A stretch of DNA of 64,000 bases from Corynebacterium jeddahense (lineage in GTDB: Bacteria > Actinomycetota > Actinomycetes > Mycobacteriales > Mycobacteriaceae), in assembly GCF_028609865.1 (NCBI RefSeq), contig NZ_CP063194.1:868001-932000 (forward strand), in the 5' to 3' direction. This document shows positions 20,534 through 30,108 of the stretch, piece after piece. A model generated the notes under the pieces. The model saw nothing but the letters and a program-made list of their open reading frames with translations. It had not been told where the DNA came from and did no database searches. Each line of letters begins with the position of its first letter. Within the stretch, counting starts at the first letter, position 1. The position numbers and the translations under genes were made by a program.

Positions 20534-21910
20534 CTACTCGTCGTGTTCGATCGTGCGTTCGGACGGCCGGGTCCCGCGCAGGCGGCCGACGCGCCCGCCG
20601 GTAACGCGGAGCTTCTTCAGGCTCGTGGTGCCGAAGCGCTCCTGCGGCTCGTCGTCCTCAGCCACCGGCGCGTTCACCCACTCGCGCTCGGCGCGCCACT
20701 CCTGGCGCTTGTGCACGGACTCCTCCTCGGCGATCTCCGCAATGAGCTGGCCTTCGTGGGTGGCGAAGTCGAGGTCCGCGGCGCCGATCTCGCCGGCGTT
20801 GATGCGCAAGATCTCCACGAAGTAGCGGTAGACCACCGCGATCATTGCAGCCGCCGGTACCGCGAGGAAGCCGCCCATGAGGCCGAACAGGCCGCCACCG
20901 ACGGTGACCGAGATGAGCACGATCACCGGGTGGAGGTTCATCGCACGCGACTGCAGCATCGGGGAGAGGATGTTGCCCTCGAGCTGCTGGGTGGCCAGCA
21001 CGATGCCGAGGGTGATCAGGGCCTTGGTGAAGCCGAGCGTGACCAGCGCGATCAGCACGGCGAGCGCGCCGGCGACCACCGCACCCACGATCGGGATGAA
21101 CCCGGCGATGAACGTGATCAGCGCGAGCGTGAACGCCATCGGCACGCCAAGGATGGCGATGCCGGTGCCGATGACGATGGCGTCCACGAGCGAGCACACC
21201 GCCTGCGCGCGGATGAAGCCGGAGAGGGTGTTCCACGCGCGGGTGAGCAGCTCGGTGAGGTAGAGGCCGGTGCGCCCGCCCGTCGAGGAGCGCACCCACG
21301 GCAGGAACCGATGCCCGTCCTTGAGGAAGAAGAAGGTGAGCACGAATAGCACCATGAGCGTCACCGAGAGCCCGGCCGCGGTGTTGATGCCGGAGAAGAC
21401 GCCGCCGGCGATCGCGCCCGCCTGGTTTTGGACCCAGTTGGTGATCTCGTCGACGCCCTCGTTGAGGCTCTCCGGGTCGAAGTTCATCGGCGGGCCCTGC
21501 AGCCACAGTTGCAGCCGCTGGATGCCCTCGAGCGCCTGGATGTAGAGGATGCGCGACTGGCCCACGAGGTCAGGGGCGATGATCATTCCGAGGCCGGCAA
21601 GCACGCCCATGAACAGCAGGAGCGTGATGAAAGCGGCCCAACCGTCGGGGACCTTGTGGCGTCGCAACGCTGCTGCGACGGGGCCGAGCACCGTGCACAC
21701 GATGAGGGAGAGCACGACCGGCAGCACGCCGGCCCAGAACGCGCCGATGAGCTTGCCGAGGGCGTAGAGGAACACCGCGATCACGAGGATGCGCAGCGTC
21801 AGCTTTGCCGCCGAAGCGATCCAGGCGTTGAACACCAGGCTGCGGTCGACGCGGTCTTCTCGGTTCTCGTTCGTCGCGCGCTGCTGGATCGGTTCGCTCA
21901 CGCGCACCAT
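20534..21910 (-). CDS. AI-2E family (PerM-type) transporter
   Basis: A 458-residue membrane protein with about eight hydrophobic helices and the family signature GFIPIVGAVVAGALAVLIAL followed by LEGNILSPMLQSRAMNLHPV. The family includes exporters of autoinducer-2 and Na+(Li+)/H+ antiporters, so the name is structural. The C-terminal 80 residues are charged and cytoplasmic. ATG 21910 chosen; the frame extends to 21952. Divergent from ychF. Confidence 0.85.
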   Translation of the reverse strand: MVRVSEPIQQRATNENREDRVDRSLVFNAWIASAAKLTLRILVIAVFLYALGKLIGAFWAGVLPVVLSLIVCTVLGPVAAALRRHKVPDGWAAFITLLLFMGVLAGLGMIIAPDLVGQSRILYIQALEGIQRLQLWLQGPPMNFDPESLNEGVDEITNWVQNQAGAIAGGVFSGINTAAGLSVTLMVLFVLTFFFLKDGHRFLPWVRSSTGGRTGLYLTELLTRAWNTLSGFIRAQAVCSLVDAIVIGTGIAILGVPMAFTLALITFIAGFIPIVGAVVAGALAVLIALVTLGFTKALITLGIVLATQQLEGNILSPMLQSRAMNLHPVIVLISVTVGGGLFGLMGGFLAVPAAAMIAVVYRYFVEILRINAGEIGAADLDFATHEGQLIAEIAEEESVHKRQEWRAEREWVNAPVAEDDEPQERFGTTSLKKLRVTGGRVGRLRGTRPSERTIEHDE

Positions 21911-21991
21911 TGTGCACCATCGCACATTGCTTTGCGACGTCCTCACGGCCACCCGCGGTCCCGCCCAGTCAGTGAGCTAGGATATTGCGCC

Positions 21992-23080
<1,089 letters not shown>

Positions 23081-23098
23081 ATGCGCTATGAATAGCGT

Positions 23099-23248
23099 AT
23101 GACTACACGCGCTGCTATTTACCTCCGTATCTCGTTAGATGCTGCCATGGACGGCCTCGCCATCGACCGGCAGCGTCAGGACTGCGAAGCCCTCGCCGAG
23201 CAACGCGGCTGGGACGTCGTGCATAGCTACTACTACAACTTCTGCTAG
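23099..23248 (+). pseudogene. serine integrase, N-terminal remnant
   Basis: 49 codons: MTTRAAIYLRISLDAAMDGL..., the N-terminus of a large serine recombinase with the catalytic serine in YLRIS. Similarity to the second copy at 53900 stops after VVHSY (about 23230); the reading frame then ends at TAG 23246-23248. Full-length serine integrases have 400-600 residues, so this is a remnant. It begins 18 nt behind the ychF stop, the expected place for an integrase gene at the end of an element inserted there. Confidence 0.82.
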
Positions 23249-23253
23249 AACTC

Positions 23254-25260
23254 ATGCGCATTCGACCCCTAGTACTTGGGCTTTTGAGCCTACTTCTTGC
23301 TGCAGTCATCGCGACTACTGGGTGGCTGCTGACAGCCCTGGTTGACTCCACCAAGCCCTTGTCCTTAGGGGTCGAATCAACCTTTAGTCTTGACTACGTC
23401 GAGCCTAAGACTTCACTCGCGGAGGAACTTGAGTCAGACTACGCACCGACGGTAATCCGTAACTCACTGGTTTCATTGGCCGAGCAGAACGGCTACTCCA
23501 TCTACCGGCTGACTGGCACCGATGACGCAAGCGGGACTTCCCACGAGGTTTTCATCCCGCTGGAGCAAAGTTATCCAGCACCGGAACGCATTCCCCGGCT
23601 CAACCGGCCGGATGCCTTGAGCCAAGCGGCCAGTGAGCTTGGGTCGCTGGATTACCACGGTGACTACGTCTTGGTTCCCAAAGCAACGGGTGGCAATGCG
23701 AACCACTTCTACGAATCGGCCAGGAATGACGGGCTCAGGCTAAGCGAAAAGACGCAGTTCCTTCACCTCATCCAATCGGTCGTATTCCGCCTGCCCGCGT
23801 TGGTGGCGATCCTGTTTCTATTTGTCGTTTCCCTTTTTGCCCTGGTATTTGTTCTTCGGGTTTCCGGTCTTAGATTGGCAGCGCTGCGCACAATAAATGG
23901 AGGGCACCGCAGTCAAAAAGGCAATTGGCGGCAATGGACCTTTGTCATCCTCCCGCACCTAGTTCTCATTGGCCTTGCGAGTACATTCCTCGCCCGCCAA
24001 GGGAGCTATTCTTTTGCCCTCCTGTTCCTCAGGTTCTACGCCGCCGGGATAGGCTTGGCCCTGGCTACCACCGGTTTGGCCGTAGCCGTCACCGCCCCAT
24101 TGTTGCGCCGCGCAGTAGCGCTGCTGGGGCAGCGTGCCCCCGCAGAGAAGGCGGCGGGAAAAGCGCTGAAAGTAATTTCGGTCTTTACCTGCGTGACCTT
24201 TGTAGCAGCGGGTCTTAGCTCAGCGGCTGCGCTCCGCTCCTACCAGCAGGAATCCGAGGCCCAGCAGACCTGGAAATCTCTCGCGGAGTTTGGAGCCTTG
24301 CATTTTTCAGCCAACTTCGACGGCCCTGCTGGCCGCGTGGAAGGAGGCGAGCTCTTGCCGCCCAGTCTGCAGCAGAACTTCCGCGACTTCGCGCTCAGCT
24401 GGGAACGGGAGCACGGGGCTGTCCTCAGCCATACTTTGCCGAAAGAAGGTACCGGTGTGCCGGACTCCTGCCCCGTGGCACTTGCCAACCGCCAATGGCA
24501 CGATCTGCAGGATTATCAGTTCCGTCCCGGAGACGACAACCACTCGGTCGACTATTCCGCAGCCCAAGAGCATTTCGCAGCTTCCGTGGATCTGTGGGCT
24601 CAGGAATCCGGCGACCTGCTCCTTAAATCTGCGCAAATTGGTCCGGTCAGTGCCGATCATGCGGTCGGATTCATTAGTGGAACAATGTCGGGGGAACTGG
24701 TTCCCGGCGATTGTTTTTACGTGCTTGAAACGGACGATCTATCCGGCTTCGACGCAGACTTCCTAAGCTCCACAGCTTCGAGTGAAAATTTGCTCTTCGC
24801 GGATTTCTCGGAACTGGGTCCAGAACTTACCGCTGCCGGCCTCGAAGGCTACGTCTACCCGGTACGCGCCGCCGATCGCGGTCTGGCCGAACTAGTAGCC
24901 AGCACGGCGCTGTTCTGGCTGAGTATCCTGAGCGCCCTCGGAGCTTTGCTCGCCACGCTTGCGGCCTTGATAGTCCAGGCGCGCATCCAGCTCCGAGTTC
25001 ACCGTCGCCTCCTGGTACTCCTCCACAGCGCTGGGCAATCACCGGACAAAACAATGTGGCGACTATTCAAAAGCCAACTGGTCAGCCTGACAGTTGTCGT
25101 CATATTGTCCGTCCTGGCTCCGCTACTGCTTCCCAACCCGTTCCTCTACACCTTCACCGCGCTAAGCTGCCTTGTCTTAATCGTCTACCTCGGTTTTGTC
25201 CGTCTCAGTATTTCTCAGCACATGTCCGCCTCCCCTAGGAGTCACAATGTCATTGGCTAG
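23254..25260 (+). CDS. ABC transporter permease, bacteriocin-associated DUF1430-like
   Basis: A 668-residue membrane protein: N-terminal helix (residues 7-30), a long exported domain, a central block of about four helices (residues 190-345), a second exported domain, and three C-terminal helices. The pattern SEKTQFLHLIQSVVFRLPAL with VFVLRVSGLRLAALR resembles the bacteriocin-associated integral membrane protein family (DUF1430), thought to give immunity or export. GC content is visibly lower than in the core genes. No good ribosome site precedes the ATG, which lies 5 nt behind the integrase remnant, so expression may depend on the ychF/integrase transcript. Confidence 0.72.
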   Translation: MRIRPLVLGLLSLLLAAVIATTGWLLTALVDSTKPLSLGVESTFSLDYVEPKTSLAEELESDYAPTVIRNSLVSLAEQNGYSIYRLTGTDDASGTSHEVFIPLEQSYPAPERIPRLNRPDALSQAASELGSLDYHGDYVLVPKATGGNANHFYESARNDGLRLSEKTQFLHLIQSVVFRLPALVAILFLFVVSLFALVFVLRVSGLRLAALRTINGGHRSQKGNWRQWTFVILPHLVLIGLASTFLARQGSYSFALLFLRFYAAGIGLALATTGLAVAVTAPLLRRAVALLGQRAPAEKAAGKALKVISVFTCVTFVAAGLSSAAALRSYQQESEAQQTWKSLAEFGALHFSANFDGPAGRVEGGELLPPSLQQNFRDFALSWEREHGAVLSHTLPKEGTGVPDSCPVALANRQWHDLQDYQFRPGDDNHSVDYSAAQEHFAASVDLWAQESGDLLLKSAQIGPVSADHAVGFISGTMSGELVPGDCFYVLETDDLSGFDADFLSSTASSENLLFADFSELGPELTAAGLEGYVYPVRAADRGLAELVASTALFWLSILSALGALLATLAALIVQARIQLRVHRRLLVLLHSAGQSPDKTMWRLFKSQLVSLTVVVILSVLAPLLLPNPFLYTFTALSCLVLIVYLGFVRLSISQHMSASPRSHNVIG

Positions 25261-25981
25261 CCCCAATCAGTCCCCCACTCTGCCGCCGGAGATTTCCACC
25301 TCTCATCTCTGTCTCGCCGCGGAGTCGACTTTTTCTGTGGGGCGCAGCACGCGGATGGTGAAGAAGTCCCTCGTGGAAAATGCAACGTTTTCCCTACCCG
25401 GGCCAGGCTTTGTCGCCATCTGTGGAGCCAGCGGTTCCGGAAAGACTTTGCTGCTCAACACCTTGGCCGGGCTCCTGCCGCCGGCGGACGGCCTCCTCCG
25501 GATAGACGGTGAGAATGCCTCCGCGTGGAGGATGAAGCGGAGGCGGAGGTTCTGGCGAGAACGCGCAGCGATAATCCACCAAGACCACGGAATCATTCCC
25601 GAACTAAGCTGCGAAGATAACCTCACCCTCGGGCTATCCAGGAAGCAATACTCCAAAGAAGAATTGCTGCACTCCCTCGGCGAAGTCGGTCTTGATGTCC
25701 CCTTCGACGGGCCGGCAGCTATTCTCAGCGGAGGCGAGCAGCAGCGGCTGGCGATCGCCCGAGCCCTGCTCCGCGGCGCGGCTTATGTGTTCGCTGACGA
25801 GCCGACCGCCTCCCTCGACCCCACTAACCGCGACCAAGTTATCGCGCTCCTGCGGCGAGCTGCGGACGGGGGCGCACTCGTTCTGGCCGCCACGCACGAT
25901 GCCGCAGTTATTGCTGCCGCTGACAGCACCTTGCGCATCAATGATCGCCAGGTCACAGTCTCCGGCTCTGCGCGGGATTAA
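25247..25981 (+). CDS. ABC transporter ATP-binding protein
   Basis: A 244-residue ATPase: Walker A GASGSGKT, signature LSGGEQQRLAIARAL, Walker B YVFADEP, H-loop ATHD, as in the LolD/MacB-type export subfamily. ATG 25247 is supported by AGGAG 6 nt upstream; an in-frame ATG at 25196 has none. It overlaps the permease gene by 14 nt, so the two products are probably partners in one exporter, possibly of peptides. Confidence 0.86.
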   Translation: MSLASPNQSPTLPPEISTSHLCLAAESTFSVGRSTRMVKKSLVENATFSLPGPGFVAICGASGSGKTLLLNTLAGLLPPADGLLRIDGENASAWRMKRRRRFWRERAAIIHQDHGIIPELSCEDNLTLGLSRKQYSKEELLHSLGEVGLDVPFDGPAAILSGGEQQRLAIARALLRGAAYVFADEPTASLDPTNRDQVIALLRRAADGGALVLAATHDAAVIAAADSTLRINDRQVTVSGSARD

Positions 25982-26082
25982 ATCGCGATGCCCGCGGCCT
26001 TGGCCACCTTCCGGTACCCGGCCGCATGGTCCGCGACGCTGGCGTGGGCGTTGAGTCCGCTGGGGTTGTCGAGCACGGGCCT
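25978..26082 (-). pseudogene. unrecognised gene 3' fragment
   Basis: The minus strand reads ...RPVLDNPSGLNAHASVADHAAGYRKVAKAAGIAI and stops at 25978. The peptide looks like real, conserved-type coding sequence but its 5' part is cut by the IS3-like end at about 26083. I do not recognise the family. Confidence 0.35.
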
Positions 26083-26259
26083 GACCCCCGGAAAGTAGAC
26101 ACGTCGGGGGTTAGCTATGCTGCTTGGGTCAGCGTAGCTGATGTGAGTGCTTCGAAGTCATTGGGGGCTAGAACGTTGCACCAGGAGTGCCGTCTGCGGG
26201 TGTTGTAGCGCATGCACCACCGGAAGACTTCTTGGCGACTGATGTCGAAGTGGTCGAAT
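26083..26259 (-). mobile_element. IS3-family remnant (transposase C-terminus and one end)
   Basis: The minus strand encodes FDHFDISRQEVFRWCMRYN then TRRRHSWCNVLAPNDFEAL and stops at 26115, the typical C-terminus of an IS3 OrfB. It is followed by an end sequence (GTGTCTACTTTCCGGGGGTC, reverse strand) like the IS3 end at 63541-63563. The rest of the element is missing. Confidence 0.75.
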
Positions 26260-26868
26260 TTCGTGCGCGGTGAACCCGCCCGCCAGGAGGTGCTTGAAGT
26301 CGCCCTCGACTGGATCGCTCAGCGTGACGGCGTGAGTATCGACAACTACATGGCTAAGCACCGCGATGACGACGACTGCAATGAACTGCAGACGTACTTC
26401 ACCACCGTCATCGACTGGGCCGCAAGCGTGTTCAAGATGACGGACAGTTCCATGCGTGGAATCGCATGGAACAAGCTCTATGAGCAGTACGGCGACAAGG
26501 GCTACGACGCAACAGAGATGACCGCCGAAGCACGCGAGTTGCTTTCCGACTCGCAGGTTCAGTCGAAGAAGGGTATCTACGAGTACCTTCTCGGCGGCAA
26601 GAAAGAGACGCGGCTGCTTAGCGTGCGTGTCTTCACTGAGGCCGTCAAAAAGCGCGTGTACAAGCGCCAGACAGACGCCGCCGAGAAGAACGGTGTCTCG
26701 AACTGCTCGTATTGCGCCCTCGGTCACGAGGGGGGCAAGGCGAAGATCTGGCCGCTCAAGGATATGGACGCCGATCACGTCGCCGCCTGGTCGAAGGGCG
26801 GCAAGACCGAGGAAAGCAACTGCGAGCTGCTCTGCAAGTCCCACAACCGTGCCAAAGGTAACGCATAG
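26260..26868 (+). pseudogene. HNH endonuclease domain protein, 5'-truncated
   Basis: About 200 residues are preserved. The C-terminus has an HNH fold: NCSYCALGHEG, DADHVAAWSKGGKTEESN and CELLCKSHNRAKGN. The upstream part (GEPARQEVLEVALDWIAQRDG) resembles the helical region of DUF262/GmrSD-type nucleases, which are often anti-phage enzymes. The 5' end is replaced by the IS3 remnant: the reading frame runs into antisense transposase sequence before 26260. Located 16 nt upstream of a resolvase. Confidence 0.68.
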
Positions 26869-26884
26869 GAGCAGGTGACTAACC

Positions 26885-27457
26885 ATGCTCATCGGTTACG
26901 CCCGCGTTTCCACCTCGAAGCAGGGGCAGTCACTCGACACCCAGCGCGACGCCCTGATCGACGCTGGTTGCGACCCTCAGCACATCTACTCAGACACCAT
27001 CTCCGGCACGAAATGGCAACGGCCTGGCCTCGATGACGCGCTGGCGTACATGCGCCCCGACGACACGCTCGTTGTCACACGCTTGGACAGGCTCGGCCGC
27101 AGCCTCGCGGACACCGTGAACACCATCGCTGACCTCGCCGAGCGCGACATCAACGTCAAGGTGTTGGAGCCAGCGCTGGACACGTCGAAGCCCACCGACA
27201 AGGTGGTCATCAACGTCATGGCAAGTCTTGCCGAGTGGGAGCGTGACCTGCTTGTCCAGCGCACCCGTGAAGGCGTGGCGCACGCCCGCGCACAGGGCAG
27301 GGTCGCCGGCCCGAAGCCGAAGCTCAGCGCTGAGCAGGCCCAGATCGCTAAGGAGCTTATCGAGGGCGGCAAGTCCCTCAGCGCAGTAGGCAGGACATTC
27401 AACGTCTCGCGGCCGACGATCTATCGCGCTCTCAAGCGCATCGAAGCCGACGCTTAA
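26885..27457 (+). CDS. serine recombinase (resolvase/invertase family)
   Basis: A 190-residue small serine recombinase. Catalytic serine in MLIGYARVSTSKQGQSLDTQ, the conserved TRLDRLGRSLAD helix, and a C-terminal HTH (SLSAVGRTFNVSRPTIYRAL). Complete and apparently functional. A GGAGCAGGTG ribosome site precedes the ATG. A 13-bp perfect inverted repeat follows directly. Likely a multimer-resolution or transposon resolvase. Confidence 0.9.
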   Translation: MLIGYARVSTSKQGQSLDTQRDALIDAGCDPQHIYSDTISGTKWQRPGLDDALAYMRPDDTLVVTRLDRLGRSLADTVNTIADLAERDINVKVLEPALDTSKPTDKVVINVMASLAEWERDLLVQRTREGVAHARAQGRVAGPKPKLSAEQAQIAKELIEGGKSLSAVGRTFNVSRPTIYRALKRIEADA

Positions 27458-27466
27458 TCACAGGCT

Positions 27467-27519
27467 GCGTCGCTAGCGCTCGCACCCAGCGAGCGAGCAT
27501 CAGGCTGCGCTAGCGACGC
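27467..27519. repeat. 13-bp perfect inverted repeat behind the resolvase
   Basis: Arms GCGTCGCTAGCGC (27467-27479) and GCGCTAGCGACGC (27507-27519) surround a 27-nt loop with further symmetry (GCTCGC...GCGAGC). There is no T run, so a recombination site or protein-binding site is as likely as a terminator. Confidence 0.6.
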
Positions 27520-27627
27520 TCAGCACGCTTCAGGTGCGGTGGTGCCGTGGCAGGGCGCGACCGGCAGAGCCGGACCGAATACGGGATTGACCACGTACAC
27601 CCCGTATTCGTGCAAAGGAGCACTGCA

Positions 27628-28650
27628 ATGTCCACTCATTCCCACACGCTTGCATCCCACGGCGAGATCCTCGCGAACCTCCCCGGCATCCTCGGGTTCT
27701 ACCCGAACAACTCGCTGATCCTCGCGTTCTTCGTCGACGACGAGGGCGTCGACACCGTTCGCCTCGGCCCGGTCGCACGGTTCGACCTGGACGAGGCCGT
27801 GGAGAAGCTCACCGAGAGCCGCGAGCGGTTCGCAGCGTGGGTCCACCACCTCGAACTCGACGCTGTTATCGCGTACATGATCAGCGATGACATTGCGCAA
27901 CCGATCTTCGACGAAACCGCCACGTATCTCACCAGCGGGGCAGTGCACCTACCGCCGCTGCTCGGGGTGGTGCAGGTGCCCGAGATCGTCACCGGGGCTG
28001 CCTGGTGGTCTGTGTACCAGCATCCGCTCATCGACGAGCCGCGCCACGGCGTTGTCGGCGAGGTCGCCGCATCGGCGGCGCTTAAGCAGATGCTAGAGCA
28101 CACCGGCGAGCTGCCGGAGCCGAGCAAAGACGACATCGAGGCACGGTTGAACAGCACCGATCACGGCATCGACGCTGCCGAGCACGCGGACATCATCGAA
28201 GACGCGCTGGCGTATATCCCGCCGATGTTCTCCGACATGCTGCAGCGTGAATACGAGCAGGCGGCGGCAGGGATCACCCAGCCGAGCACTCGCGCTGTTC
28301 GATCTGCGCTGAAATGCTTCACCACGCCGCGCTTGCGGGATACGCTGCTTGCCGCGCTGCTCGATGAACCGCAGGCGGGCCTTGCGTTCATAGAGCAGGT
28401 CATGCGCGCTGTCCCGACCAGCTGGCCAGGGATGCGGGCGCAGCTCACAGCCACTGTTGCAGTGCTTGCGCACGCCACAGGCCAGCCGGGGCTAGCTGGC
28501 GTGGCTGCGCAGCGAGCCACCGAGATCGGGCCAGACGAGAACTTCCCGTCGTTGGTAGCGAAGCTAACCGATATCGGCCAAGGTGAGCGGATGGTCGAGC
28601 TTGTCCGCGAAGGCGCCGAGAAGACCCGCACGATCTTGTTTGCCGAGTAA
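27628..28650 (+). CDS. DUF4192 domain-containing protein
   Basis: A 340-residue soluble protein. The N-terminus HGEILANLPGILGFYPNNSLILAFF is the hallmark of DUF4192, an actinobacterial family common on the chromosome and on plasmid-like or conjugative elements; function unknown. ATG 27628 has AAAGGAG 7 nt upstream. It heads a short set with a 47-residue protein and SSB, each with its own ribosome site; a terminator follows this gene. Confidence 0.82.
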   Translation: MSTHSHTLASHGEILANLPGILGFYPNNSLILAFFVDDEGVDTVRLGPVARFDLDEAVEKLTESRERFAAWVHHLELDAVIAYMISDDIAQPIFDETATYLTSGAVHLPPLLGVVQVPEIVTGAAWWSVYQHPLIDEPRHGVVGEVAASAALKQMLEHTGELPEPSKDDIEARLNSTDHGIDAAEHADIIEDALAYIPPMFSDMLQREYEQAAAGITQPSTRAVRSALKCFTTPRLRDTLLAALLDEPQAGLAFIEQVMRAVPTSWPGMRAQLTATVAVLAHATGQPGLAGVAAQRATEIGPDENFPSLVAKLTDIGQGERMVELVREGAEKTRTILFAE

Positions 28651-28659
28651 CACCGCATA

Positions 28660-28690
28660 CCCCGTTGCAGCGATGCAACGGGGTTTCTTT
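28660..28690 (+). terminator. rho-independent terminator
   Basis: Perfect hairpin CCCCGTTGCA-GCGA-TGCAACGGGG followed by a T-rich tract, 10 nt after the DUF4192 gene. Confidence 0.88.
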
Positions 28691-28810
28691 TTTCTCGTCG
28701 GCCGTGGCTTGCGACGACAGACACCTCAACGAGGTAGGGGAGCGACCCCTAGACAGCAGAGCTGTCTCCAACAGACGGATTGACCACCAATCCGAACAAG
28801 GAGGCACGTG

Positions 28811-28954
28811 ATGCGCGACATCACCCACACCGACCTGGAACTGCTCTACCAGCTCGCCGACGGCATCGACGGCGAGGACGCCGATCCGGGCGCAGCACAA
28901 GAACTGCGCGACCTAGAGGCGGCAGGCACACCGCTGCCCTGGGCAGTGCTGTAA
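28811..28954 (+). CDS. small acidic protein, 47 aa
   Basis: Reads MRDITHTDLELLYQLADGID... and ends LPWAVL. It is acidic, probably helical, and has an AAGGAGG ribosome site 7 nt upstream of the ATG, the strongest reason to accept it. It lies between the DUF4192 gene and ssb. No function recognised. Confidence 0.55.
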   Translation: MRDITHTDLELLYQLADGIDGEDADPGAAQELRDLEAAGTPLPWAVL

Positions 28955-29043
28955 CGGCAGCGCAACCCCCGCAGCAGCAAAGCCGCTGCTGAAGTACCCA
29001 AATTGCACAGCAAATCACACTCACTCACATAAGGAGAACCATC

Positions 29044-29475
29044 ATGTCCAACCCCTTCAACAACGGCACCATCGTCGGCAACGCAGCTCGCGCACCGAAG
29101 CTGTTCGAGCACGCAAACGGTGGTGCGACGGTGAAGCTCAGCGTCTATGCGCGCAACACCTTCAAGAACAAGGCCACCGGCAAGGTGGAAAGCGAGATCG
29201 TGGAGCTGACCGGCTACGTCCAGGACGCTAAGAACCCCGGCGTATTCGGCTGCATCGGCTCCGGCGATCGTGTCGCGGTGAGCTACTCGCTGAAAACCGA
29301 CGTCTACACCGACAAGGACGGCCAGAAGCAGTACCCGCTGGTCGCCCGTATCGACACCGTGCAGCTGATCGACTCCAAGAAAGAGTCCGCTGCGCGCGCA
29401 GCCCGTCGCGGAGGCGAGGCGGCGAACGCCGCCCTGGCTGGCGCTGACGCCGACAACGACGAAGCACCGTTCTAA
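29044..29475 (+). CDS. ssb: single-stranded DNA-binding protein, mobile-element type
   Basis: A 143-residue OB-fold protein (TIVGNAARAPKLFEHANGGATVKLSVYA region split across residues 9-36) with a basic/Ala linker and the acidic C-terminal tip DNDEAPF that recruits partners in SSB proteins. The core differs from chromosomal SSB, as in plasmid and ICE versions. Ribosome site AAGGAGAACC. The neighbours (DUF4192, resolvase, relaxase fragment) suggest plasmid or conjugative origin. Confidence 0.82.
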   Translation: MSNPFNNGTIVGNAARAPKLFEHANGGATVKLSVYARNTFKNKATGKVESEIVELTGYVQDAKNPGVFGCIGSGDRVAVSYSLKTDVYTDKDGQKQYPLVARIDTVQLIDSKKESAARAARRGGEAANAALAGADADNDEAPF

Positions 29476-29483
29476 CAACGACA

Positions 29484-29512
29484 CCCCGCAGGGAAACCTG
29501 CGGGGTTATTTT
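29484..29512 (+). terminator. rho-independent terminator after ssb
   Basis: Hairpin CCCCGCAGG-GAAA-CCTGCGGGG followed by TTATTTTTT. Confidence 0.9.
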
Positions 29513-29519
29513 TTCAACT

Positions 29520-29923
29520 ATTCCACGGTGTTGATCCAGCTCTTTCACGGCCTTACCCAACTGAACAAAACCCAACAGCCCTAGCATCAGCTTGGCGATC
29601 GGGGTGGAGTCTTTTGAGTAGGTCTGTCCCTCCTTGAGGAACTTCACCGACACTCCTTTGCTGACTAGCTCGTCAACAATGGCGTACAGATCCGTCAGTG
29701 AACGCGCGCACCGATCCATCGACGTGACGACAAGCTGATCTCCTGCACGGACATATCGCATTGCTTCATCACGTCCAGGGCGCTCACGCGATCCACCACT
29801 GGCCTTATCCGTGTATTAGGTGAAGACCTTCTCTGCCTTGGGTTGTTCAATCTGACGATCAAGGTTCTGATCTTTCGAACTCACCCGGGCATAGCCCACC
29901 TTTTGTCCTGAGATCGCACCCAA
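29520..29923 (-). pseudogene. Tn-type resolvase, inactivated
   Basis: The minus strand encodes GQKVGYARVSSKDQNLDRQ, then an in-frame TAA (after EKVFT), then YTDKASGGSRERPGRDEAMR and SMDRCARSLTDLYAIVDEL, a small serine resolvase. Similarity to resolvases ends at LMLGLLG (about 29570), where other sequence is joined. The nonsense codon and the lost C-terminal HTH make it a pseudogene. It faces ssb across the terminator. The region 29924-30108 upstream may hold its old res site but shows no clear ORF. Confidence 0.75.
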
Positions 29924-30108
29924 CTGTTCAGTGATCTCCAGAGGCAGTGACGGTTCTGTTCCGTTAGTCTTGGAACTAACCCTAGCGAACAGGAAGTTTT
30001 GTCATTCACAAATTGTTCGCTTGGGGTGTACCCATTTACGCTTTTCAGCTAAAGCCTTGCAGGCTAAAGGTGAGTAAGATTGAGCCTTCCACGTACTAAG
30101 GGGGAACG

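Noticed and set aside
23254..25981. Macrolide-export (MacB-type) function for the ABC pair
   Set aside because: The permease has the DUF1430-like seven-helix layout, not the four-helix MacB layout, and no MacA-like adaptor is nearby.
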